64,000 nucleotides of DNA, taken from contig DIVZ01000005.1 of the NCBI GenBank assembly GCA_002423395.1, positions 630,428-694,427 of the forward strand, in the 5' to 3' direction. This document shows, piece by piece, positions 54,188 through 64,000 of the stretch (its first letter is position 1; each line of letters starts with the position of its first letter). Position numbers and translations under genes: made by a program. Source of the DNA: Eubacteriaceae bacterium UBA6119. Lineage in GTDB: Bacteria; Bacillota; Clostridia; Eubacteriales; UBA1433. The notes beneath the pieces were generated by a model, which had not been told where the DNA came from, did no database searches, and saw nothing but the letters and a program-made list of their open reading frames with translations.

Positions 54188-54814
54188 TCATATTCCTCCT
54201 TTTTTATTTTCTATTCCGTTTTGAATAAGGTCAAAATACATATCCAAATTTGACAGAGTATCATCTAAATCGCATTCATCATTAGAGTTAAATATTCTAT
54301 CAAAACTTGAAAACAAATAAGATAAAGTCTTAACTAAAAAGTCTCTTGGAAAATCATTTCTTATTTCGCCTTTAGAAATAGCCTCGTCTATCATTGAGTT
54401 AAGTATATTATGTGTATCAATATTTAAATCAAGTTTTACCTTCTCGTAAATTGGATGTGAGTTTTCCTTTGAAAGCATATTGCCTAATTTATAATATAAG
54501 GGATATTTTGATGCAAATTCTGCGCCGAATTTTGACTGTAATTTAAATTTTTCAAATATGGTTCCGTTATTAAAAAGATCTTGTTCTGTCTGAGACTTTC
54601 CATTTATAAAATCCCATTTCTCATAAAAAGCTGATTTAACAAGATACAGATAAAGCTCTTCTTTATCTGCAAAATGGTAATAAAATGTTCCTTTGCTTAT
54701 TTTTGCGTTTTTTATTATCATATTTAAAGATGCGATATCATAGCTTTTTGATGAAAATTCATCTAAAGCGGCTTTTAAAAGTTCATTCTTCCGTTCAAAT
54801 ATTTTTTCTCTCAT
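54188..54814 (-). CDS. TetR/AcrR-family transcriptional regulator
   Basis: A 208-residue regulator. The N-terminal helix-turn-helix is of the TetR type: ALDEFSSKSYDIASLNMIIK, then AKISKGTFYYHFADKEELYLYLV. The ligand domain (about 60-205) is divergent. First gene of an operon with a membrane protein. Its promoter overlaps a TetR-like inverted repeat (54826-54843), so autoregulation is expected. The ligand is unknown. Confidence 0.92.
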   Translation of the reverse strand: MREKIFERKNELLKAALDEFSSKSYDIASLNMIIKNAKISKGTFYYHFADKEELYLYLVKSAFYEKWDFINGKSQTEQDLFNNGTIFEKFKLQSKFGAEFASKYPLYYKLGNMLSKENSHPIYEKVKLDLNIDTHNILNSMIDEAISKGEIRNDFPRDFLVKTLSYLFSSFDRIFNSNDECDLDDTLSNLDMYFDLIQNGIENKKGGI

Positions 54815-54825
54815 TAATATGCCTC

Positions 54826-54876
54826 ATAGACTAGGTGGTCTATATAAATATTAGCATAATTAATAAATACAGTCAA
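54826..54876 (-). promoter_or_regulatory. TetR-operon promoter and operator
   Basis: Minus strand: TTGACT (54871-54876), 17-bp spacer, TAATAT (54848-54853) with TGC extended -10. Immediately downstream, ATAGAC/GTCTAT arms with a 6-bp gap (54826-54843) cover the expected start site, a usual TetR operator position. Confidence 0.75.
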
Positions 54877-54999
54877 TAGAAATAATAATATTTAATTAAA
54901 TGCTAAGGCAATAGTAATATGCATTGTCTTAAGATATATATAATTTTTAGAATTAAAATATGATTTCGTACTTTTGCGTAAACATTTTTTTAACAATTG

Positions 55000-55028
55000 T
55001 TGACTATACAAATGTATACACTTATAAT
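55000..55028 (+). promoter_or_regulatory. Strong promoter with GntR-type palindrome in the spacer
   Basis: TTGACT (55000-55005), 17-bp spacer, TATAAT (55023-55028). The spacer holds TATACA-AA-TGTATA, and inside it TGTATACA, which resembles the TTGTATACAA-like sites of FCD-type GntR proteins. The nearest such gene is 180 bp downstream. Confidence 0.75.
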
Positions 55029-55034
55029 TAGAAC

Positions 55035-55146
55035 ATGCAGCATGAAAAGGATTTCATAATACTATGTTACGATAAAACTTTGAGTATTAAATTAAAAGCA
55101 GACGGATTCTTTGTTTTAGGATTAAGTCTGCTTTTGTGTTTTTTTT
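55035..55146 (+). ncRNA. Predicted short transcript: small RNA or attenuated leader
   Basis: From the promoter at 55000 transcription should start near 55035 and meet an intrinsic terminator: ten-bp stem AAAAGCAGAC/GTCTGCTTTT (55094-55103, 55126-55135), 22-base loop, then GTG and eight Ts. The product would be about 110 nt. A complete terminator before the GntR gene means that this is either a free small RNA or a control point. There is no convincing open frame in it. Confidence 0.5.
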
Positions 55147-55209
55147 GACGAAAGGAGTAAGAAAACCCTATCTTGCATAAAGACAATTGAATATAAAGGA
55201 GTTAAATTT

Positions 55210-55902
55210 ATGAGTAAAACGGGAACTGTATATGATGTAAATAATTGCAAACAAGAACTAAGCAGAAGTTTGTACAGATTAATATTAAACACCATAAACC
55301 AAGAACAATTGCAACCCGGTATTAAAATTAATATTTTAAAACTCTCAAAAAAAATAGGATTAAAAGAAACTCCGATTACCGATGCATTAAATTTGCTGAG
55401 TGATTACGGACTATTAGAAAAAAATTCAGATCAAAACGAATTTTATGCAATATCAAAATACTCAGAAGGTATAATACAGACTTATTACGCAAGATCAATA
55501 CTTGAAAGCAATGCAGCTTTTTTATGCGCAAGACAATTAAACTGTCCTAATAAAGCGCGAATGCATGAACTTGCAGAAATATTTCTAAAATCTGATGATA
55601 TAGATGTAATGAAAGAGGCAGATTATGAATTTCATGACCTTATTATTAAATCATGCGGCAATGAATATATAATGCAATTTTATAACTCATTAGCAGAAAA
55701 AATAAAATATTATATGATGGCTAATGTTGAACATGTATTTCAATCGCGCAAGGGTTTAAGTTTTTCGCCTAATCATGTAAGAATAGCAAACGCAATTATG
55801 TTAAATGAGCCTGTTTTAGCTGAAAAAGAGATGAAAGACCATATAGATGAGTCATTTATTGATACTATATTTTATTCTATAAAAACTAATAGCAACAAAT
55901 AA
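55210..55902 (+). CDS. GntR-family transcriptional regulator (FCD domain)
   Basis: A 230-residue regulator of the FadR subfamily. The GntR winged helix is divergent (about residues 14-75, with LSKKIGLKETPITDALNLLS DYGLLE), and the FCD domain has candidate metal ligands in DYEFHDLIIKS and DHIDESF. AAAGGAG (55196-55202) marks ATG 55210. It sits alone behind an apparent attenuator and a promoter with a TGTATACA palindrome, so negative autoregulation is likely. Ligand and other targets are unknown. Confidence 0.88.
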   Translation: MSKTGTVYDVNNCKQELSRSLYRLILNTINQEQLQPGIKINILKLSKKIGLKETPITDALNLLSDYGLLEKNSDQNEFYAISKYSEGIIQTYYARSILESNAAFLCARQLNCPNKARMHELAEIFLKSDDIDVMKEADYEFHDLIIKSCGNEYIMQFYNSLAEKIKYYMMANVEHVFQSRKGLSFSPNHVRIANAIMLNEPVLAEKEMKDHIDESFIDTIFYSIKTNSNK

Positions 55903-56338
55903 AAATCTCAATGGGAACAACGTCTAATTGTCCTGTTAAAAATAAACATATAATATAAAGTTAAACAGTAAATAAAATTTAATGAAATTAATAATTTATT
56001 AAGAATTCGGGAATAGAATAAGCGTAAATTAATGTTATATTTGATAAAATAATTTAATATATACCGACAACACCAGAGCAGCGTCGCTCAAAGGGAAGCA
56101 TAGTCCTTTTGAGCGATTTTTTTTGAAGTTTTAATACATAACCACATAAACAACATATACATATTTAGCATTGTCTTTATAGCGACGGTTGCTGCGGTTT
56201 TGAAAACGGAATATGTAAATAAATTTAATATATTTTTCAGAAATTTAATATATTATTATCCTATTTAATTATATTAATATTTAAAAGGAATAAACTGTTA
56301 ATAATATTAAAAATATTAATGAATTAAAGAGAAAATAT
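55903..56338 (+). other. 436-bp intergenic region before the ATP synthase operon
   Basis: No gene seen. It contains TTGTCC with a TATAAT/TAATAT box around 55928-55956, the strong terminator at 56084-56124, and then about 215 bp of very AT-rich DNA leading to atpZ with repeated AATTTAATATATT-like runs. An atp promoter must lie in it, but I cannot choose one with confidence. Confidence 0.4.
56084..56124 (+). terminator. Strong intrinsic terminator
   Basis: Thirteen-bp stem TCGCTCAAAGGGA/TCCTTTTGAGCGA with one G-T pair, loop AGCATAG, eight Ts. It is 180 bp after the GntR stop, so it ends either that mRNA or a separate short RNA. Confidence 0.92.
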
Positions 56339-56572
56339 ATGAAGAAAAAAAGCACAAAAGCTATTTGGGCTATTGCCCTGTTTTCACAGCTAGGACTGAG
56401 TATGGCGATTCCTATTATTGCAGGCGCTATGTTGGGTGGTTATTTGGATAAAAAATATAACACCAATGCTGCTTTTTTAATTATATTTTTACTGCTAGGA
56501 ATTTTTGCAGGGTTTACGGGAAGCTATCGGTTAATAAAAATGGTTAATGAAAGAAAAGACAAAGAGGATTAA
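56339..56572 (+). CDS. atpZ: ATP synthase accessory protein AtpZ
   Basis: A 77-residue membrane protein with two helices. Signature segment AGAMLGGYLDKKYNTNAAFL and the IFAGFTGSYRLIK second helix belong to the AtpZ (ATPase gene 1) family found ahead of atpI in many Gram-positive atp operons. With AtpI it is thought to help c-ring assembly or Mg2+ supply. First gene of the operon. Confidence 0.85.
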   Translation: MKKKSTKAIWAIALFSQLGLSMAIPIIAGAMLGGYLDKKYNTNAAFLIIFLLLGIFAGFTGSYRLIKMVNERKDKED

Positions 56573-56583
56573 GATAAAATAAT

Positions 56584-56943
56584 ATGAATAGTGCGTATGA
56601 GTTAAAAAACGGAATAATTAAATACAGTATATTCTCAACATTAGCATGCTTTGCGCTATCTGTTTTTATAATGGGATTTAATTCATCCTTCGCTCGCGGA
56701 TTGTTAATAGGAGAATTAGCCGCATTTATTAATTTGAATTTACTATACATTTTTTTAAATGTTACTTTAAGATATAAGCTAGGATTTGCGTTCAATTTTT
56801 TAGGATATATTTTAAGAATGTCATTATACGGAACGGCAATTTATATCTCCATAAAAGCAGGTATTTTATGTGCAGTCGGAACAATAATTGTGTTTATAAT
56901 GATAAAGTTAAGCATTTACTTTATTAATATTAAAAAAATATAA
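56584..56943 (+). CDS. atpI: ATP synthase subunit I
   Basis: A 119-residue protein with four hydrophobic helices, in the AtpI position between atpZ and atpB. The segment FARGLLIGELAAFINLNLLY fits the family. AtpI assists assembly of the c-ring. It is 11 bp after atpZ. Confidence 0.82.
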   Translation: MNSAYELKNGIIKYSIFSTLACFALSVFIMGFNSSFARGLLIGELAAFINLNLLYIFLNVTLRYKLGFAFNFLGYILRMSLYGTAIYISIKAGILCAVGTIIVFIMIKLSIYFINIKKI

Positions 56944-56959
56944 AGACTGGTGAAGCAAC

Positions 56960-57962
<1,003 letters not shown>

Positions 57963-57995
57963 AAAAATAATACAAATAACAAGAAGGTAAGAACT

Positions 57996-58508
57996 TTGAG
58001 TATATACACGCAGTTAATCCAGTTTGACTGGTCTTATTTGATGATAATTGTCAATGTAATTATACTTTACCTGATAATGAAGAAATTTTTCTTTGAAAAA
58101 ATAAGAAATTTCATGCAAAAAAGGCAGGACAGCATAACACAGGCAATCGAGGCTGCGGATAAAGTTAATTTTGACGCAGAAAATCTAAGAACAGAATACG
58201 AAAAAAAACTTTCAGGTCTTTACGATGAAGGAAGAGAAATATTAAAAAATTCCAAAATCAAAGCAGAAACGCATGCGAGGGAAATAATATGCCAAGCAGA
58301 GCAAAGGGCTGAAAAGATTAAGAGACAGGCTGAGGTGGAAATAGAAAGACAGAAAAGAGCTGCTATTGAAGATATGAAAGACGAAATTGCGGCGCTCTCT
58401 ATTCTTGCCGCGGAAAAAATCATAGAGAAACAATTAAATGCTGTCGAACATCAGGCGGTTATAAATAAAGTCTTAAATGAAACGGGCAAAATTAAATGGC
58501 AGAATTAA
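57996..58508 (+). CDS. atpF: ATP synthase F0 subunit b
   Basis: A 170-residue stator subunit: one N-terminal membrane helix (LMIIVNVIILYLIMKKFFF) followed by a long charged coiled coil (about residues 40-150, e.g. QAEQRAEKIKRQAEVEIERQ) that links F0 to F1 through delta. Start is TTG 57996 with AAGGT 7 nt upstream. It overlaps atpH by 13 bp. Confidence 0.93.
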   Translation: MSIYTQLIQFDWSYLMIIVNVIILYLIMKKFFFEKIRNFMQKRQDSITQAIEAADKVNFDAENLRTEYEKKLSGLYDEGREILKNSKIKAETHAREIICQAEQRAEKIKRQAEVEIERQKRAAIEDMKDEIAALSILAAEKIIEKQLNAVEHQAVINKVLNETGKIKWQN

Positions 58509-59032
58509 CGGTAGAGACTGCTTATGCGCAAGCTTTGTATGACGTCGCAAAAGATACCGGCAAGGAAGATACAATTTTATCGGAAATTACGGACATTAAA
58601 AATTTACTTATAAATAACAGTGAATTTTTTGAGTTTTTAAAGACGCCGGTTATAGAGCAGAAAAACAAAAAAGAAGCATTTGAAGACATATTTGTAGGTT
58701 TAATTAGCAAAGAGATGCTTCATTTTATGTACATTTTAATAGATAAAAGAAGGATATCCAAATTTTTAAAAATTGCGGATATATACGCAGATTTAACAAA
58801 TGAAAGTAAAAACATATCAACCGGGACAATTTTTTCTGCTGTTAATCTTTCGGACGAGCAGATAGAAGATTTTGAAGAAAAAGTGTCTCGTCTTATAGGA
58901 AAAAAAGTTAAACTTAAAAATATAAAAGATACATTCATAATAGGCGGTGTAAAAATATTCGTAGAAGGAAAAATAATTGACGCTACGATTAAAAAACGGC
59001 TTGAGGATTTGGGACAAAACTTGAAAATTTAA
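58496..59032 (+). CDS. atpH: ATP synthase F1 subunit delta
   Basis: A 178-residue stator subunit joining b to the top of the alpha/beta ring. N-terminal YAQALYDVAKDTG and the C-terminal signature GGVKIFVEGKIIDATIKKRL are recognisable. Overlaps atpF; 33 bp before atpA. Confidence 0.93.
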   Translation: MAELTVETAYAQALYDVAKDTGKEDTILSEITDIKNLLINNSEFFEFLKTPVIEQKNKKEAFEDIFVGLISKEMLHFMYILIDKRRISKFLKIADIYADLTNESKNISTGTIFSAVNLSDEQIEDFEEKVSRLIGKKVKLKNIKDTFIIGGVKIFVEGKIIDATIKKRLEDLGQNLKI

Positions 59033-59065
59033 AATTCCCTGCTTAAAATTTAGGGAGGCAGAAGT

Positions 59066-60585
59066 ATGAACATAAGACCAGAAGAAATAAGCGCAGTAAT
59101 AGCGCAGCGCATAAAAGACTATAAGAATGAACTAGAAATATCAGAATTCGGTACAGTGCTGCAGGTAGGCGACGGTATTGCAAGAATTTACGGGCTTTCG
59201 GGATGCATGGTAGGAGAGCTGCTGCAGTTTTCGAGCGGAGTATACGGAATGGCGTTAAATCTTGAAGAAGATAACGTCGGCGCCGTAGTGCTTGGCAGCG
59301 ATGAGAACATAATGGAAGGCGATATTGTTAAGCCTACTAAAACAGTAGTTTCCGTGCCTGTCGGAGAAGCTCTTATTGGAAGAGTAGTAAACGCTCTCGG
59401 TCAGCCAATAGACGGCAAAGGACCAATTAATTCAAAAAAACACAGACCGATTGAAAATGAAGCGCCTAGCGTTCTTGACAGAAAATCGGTATTCCAGCCG
59501 TTGCAGACAGGACTTAAAGCTATTGACTCAATGATACCTATAGGCAAAGGTCAGAGAGAACTTATAATCGGCGACAGACAAATAGGCAAAACAGCAATAG
59601 CTATTGATACGATAATAAACCAAAAAGAAGAAAACGTAATATGCATTTATGTTGCTATAGGACAGAAAAAGTCAACGGTAGCACAGCTTGTTCAAACGCT
59701 TAGCGATAAAGGCGCGATGAAGTACACGATAGTTGTATCCGCAACCGCGAGCGATGTTGCGCCGCTGCAGTACATAGCGCCTTTTGCAGGCTGCGCGATG
59801 GCGGAAGAGTTTATGTACGCGGGACGAGACGTTTTAATAGTATACGACGACTTGTCCAAACACGCTGTAGCCTACAGAACTATGTCACTGCTGCTCCGCA
59901 GGCCGCCGGGTAGAGAAGCATACCCCGGCGATGTTTTCTATCTGCACAGCAGACTTCTGGAACGCAGCGCTAAGTTGTCGGCCGAACTTGGCGGAGGCTC
60001 AATTACAGCCCTTCCGATAATAGAAACACAGAGCGGAGACGTTTCAGCTTATATTCCCACAAACGTAATATCAATAACCGACGGGCAGATATTCCTTGAA
60101 TCGGAACTATTTTATACAGGCCATCGTCCTGCCGTAAACTCGGGCATATCGGTATCGCGTGTAGGCGGCGACGCCCAGATAAAAGCAATGAAAAAAGTAT
60201 CGGGGAAAATAAAGCTGGAGCTTGCGCAATATCGTGAACTGCAAAGTTTTGCTCAGTTCGGCTCAGATTTAGATAAAGACACAAAGCAAAGACTTGACCA
60301 CGGCGAGCGGCTGATGGAAATTTTAAAACAGCGTCAGTACAGCCCTATAAAAGTTGAGCATCAGGTGCTTATATTATACTGCGCAACACACAATTATCTT
60401 GCCGATATAAAAGTTGAGGATATCCATAGTTTTGAAACGGGTCTATATGATTTTATGGATACCCATTATCCGCAGATAGGAAACGAGATTAAACAAAAGG
60501 GCAATATAAGCAAAGAACTTGAAATTATGATGAATTCGGCAATTGAAGAGTATAAAAAAGTATTTAAATCAAAGGGTGATAAATA

Positions 60586-60586
<1 letters not shown>
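59066..60586 (+). CDS. atpA: ATP synthase F1 subunit alpha
   Basis: A 506-residue non-catalytic nucleotide-binding subunit. N-terminal beta barrel ([12 protein letters not shown]), P-loop GDRQIGKTA near residue 170, and the catalytic-site arginine in the conserved [17 protein letters not shown] segment near residue 355. AGGGAGG ribosome site. Stop overlaps the atpG start by one base. Confidence 0.97.
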
Positions 60587-63288
<2,702 letters not shown>

Positions 63289-63289
63289 C

Positions 63290-63312
63290 AAAGAGGAGAA
63301 GATCCTCTTTTT
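63290..63312 (+). terminator. Intrinsic terminator of the atp operon
   Basis: Eight-bp stem AAAGAGGA/TCCTCTTT, loop GAAGA, then a T-run. Confidence 0.87.
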
Positions 63313-63432
63313 CTATTATATTAATAAATTATTAAGTAAAATTAATAATTTACATGATTATATATATCGTAATGTGTAGTATAATAATAAAACTTATTTT
63401 GATATAAATAATTGTTTTTAGAGAGGCAGAAT

Positions 63433-63837
63433 ATGAAAATCTCTACAAAAGGCAGATACGCCCTGCGCATTATGATTTATCTTGCAAGACATGATACGGG
63501 GGAGCATATTTCACTGAAAGAAATTTCAGAGAGTGAAGATATTTCGATAAAATATCTTGAAAACATTATATCGAAACTGTATAAGAACGGACTTGTTGTA
63601 AGTCTGCGAGGAGCATGCGGCGGATACAGACTGGCAAAGAGCGCAAGCCAGTATACGGCAGGTGAAATTATAAGAGCTGCAGAGGGAAGCATAGCGCCCA
63701 TTGCGTGCCTTGAGGATGAAATTAACTTATGCCCCAGAAACAAAGAATGCGCGACTATCAAATTCTGGGAAGGTCTTTACGGAGCTATGAACGACTATAT
63801 AGACAGTTTTAGTTTAGAAAAATTTATTGAGCAATAA
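63433..63837 (+). CDS. Rrf2-family transcriptional regulator with three cysteines
   Basis: A 134-residue regulator. Winged helix: MKISTKGRYALRIMIYLARH, ISLKEISESEDISIKYLENI, wing RGACGGYRLAKS. The C-terminal part has three cysteines in CLEDEINLCPRNKEC (C-x7-C-x5-C), as in [2Fe-2S] IscR-like members; the sulfur regulator CymR lacks such a set. GAGAGG (63421-63426) marks ATG 63433; the frame is open from TTG 63412. The next gene is metY behind a promoter with a palindrome, so it probably regulates sulfur amino acid synthesis, Fe-S formation, or both. Confidence 0.9.
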   Translation: MKISTKGRYALRIMIYLARHDTGEHISLKEISESEDISIKYLENIISKLYKNGLVVSLRGACGGYRLAKSASQYTAGEIIRAAEGSIAPIACLEDEINLCPRNKECATIKFWEGLYGAMNDYIDSFSLEKFIEQ

Positions 63838-63840
63838 TCG

Positions 63841-63893
63841 TTGACAAAAATTTTATATGCATATATAATTCATACTAATATGATAGGAAATGG
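63841..63893 (+). promoter_or_regulatory. metY promoter with candidate Rrf2 operator
   Basis: Perfect -35 TTGACA (63841-63846), 17-bp spacer, perfect -10 TATAAT (63864-63869). Directly downstream, TTCATACTAA and TGATAGGAA (about 63869-63890) form an imperfect palindrome over the start site, broadly like the ATNCC...GGAAT sites of CymR/IscR-type Rrf2 proteins. Confidence 0.7.
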
Positions 63894-63902
63894 TAAATTA
63901 TT

Positions 63903-64000
63903 ATGATTAAAGACAAAAGAAATTTCAAATTCGAAACGCTTCAGCTTCACGTTGGACAGGAAAGCCCTGATAGCGCAACGGACGCAAGATGCGTACCGAT
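63903..64000 (+). CDS. metY: O-acetylhomoserine sulfhydrylase, N-terminal fragment
   Basis: Truncated by the window edge after about 32 codons. The visible FKFETLQLHVGQE followed by PDSATDARCVP matches the start of O-acetylhomoserine aminocarboxypropyltransferase, the PLP enzyme that makes homocysteine from O-acetylhomoserine and sulfide. The PLP lysine region is outside. It is probably under control of the upstream Rrf2 regulator. Confidence 0.85.
   Translation, partial: MIKDKRNFKFETLQLHVGQESPDSATDARCVP

Overview
The window looks like chromosome of a low-GC Gram-positive anaerobe of the class Clostridia. The evidence is AT-rich intergenic DNA, strong AGGAGG-type ribosome sites with several TTG/GTG starts, HPr kinase (hprK), NrdR, a SpoIIM-family sporulation protein, two DacF-type D,D-carboxypeptidases, an LPQTG wall-sorting signal, and an IspH protein fused to four S1 RNA-binding domains, a fusion known mainly from Clostridia. 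I see no transposase, prophage, CRISPR array, tRNA or rRNA gene. No species name can be justified from the sequence alone.

Layout. 1-3.6 kb (+): end of a DacF-like gene, rluB, an unknown gene, mnmM and a BaiN/HI0933 flavoprotein, tightly overlapping. 3.6-5.6 kb (-): a DEAD-box helicase whose own leader carries an intrinsic terminator, and a small XRE regulator/membrane protein pair behind a palindrome-rich promoter. 5.7-8 kb (+): cstA and a HAD phosphatase. 8-12.6 kb (-): a central-metabolism run of hprK, PHP phosphatase, beta-carbonic anhydrase-like protein, malic enzyme, cysteine synthase and a PC4-like protein. 12.7-29.7 kb (+): nrdR-Nudix, a tandem pair of secreted paralogues, NhaC-type antiporter, spoIIM-deoB, dacF, cmk-plsC-ispH/S1, and a complete oligopeptide ABC transporter. 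29.8-30.7 kb: smpB directly followed by ssrA (tmRNA), the two partners of trans-translation.

31-45.3 kb is the accessory, surface-oriented part: a two-repeat lipoprotein, a DUF1835/DUF3658 protein whose reading frame runs through its own terminator, an LPQTG-anchored BspA-type leucine-rich-repeat protein, a flavodoxin/ferredoxin protein, and a 3129-residue secreted protein. The giant carries BspA leucine-rich repeats, seven InlB-type repeats and 19 fibronectin III modules. Those 19 modules fall into a higher-order pattern of four classes, D-(ABCD)x4-AB, with a period of 1098-1101 bp.

45.5-56 kb: an enolase-superfamily dehydratase with its FadR-type regulator, wecB, two membrane glycosyltransferases, and three regulator units (MarR-acetyltransferase fusion, TetR with a membrane protein, GntR/FCD), each with a recognisable promoter and palindrome. 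The GntR gene is preceded by a strong promoter and then a strong terminator about 100 nt downstream, so a small RNA or attenuator is likely. 56.3-63.3 kb: complete F-type ATP synthase operon (atpZ-I-B-E-F-H-A-G-D-C) whose c subunit keeps most of the Na+-site residues. The window closes with an Rrf2-family regulator carrying three clustered cysteines and the start of metY, separated by a consensus promoter and an imperfect palindrome.

The best candidates for something undescribed are the higher-order FnIII array, the terminator-in-frame DUF3658 gene, the helicase leader attenuator, and the short RNA/attenuator upstream of the GntR gene. All promoter, operator and terminator calls were made by eye and no similarity search was run.
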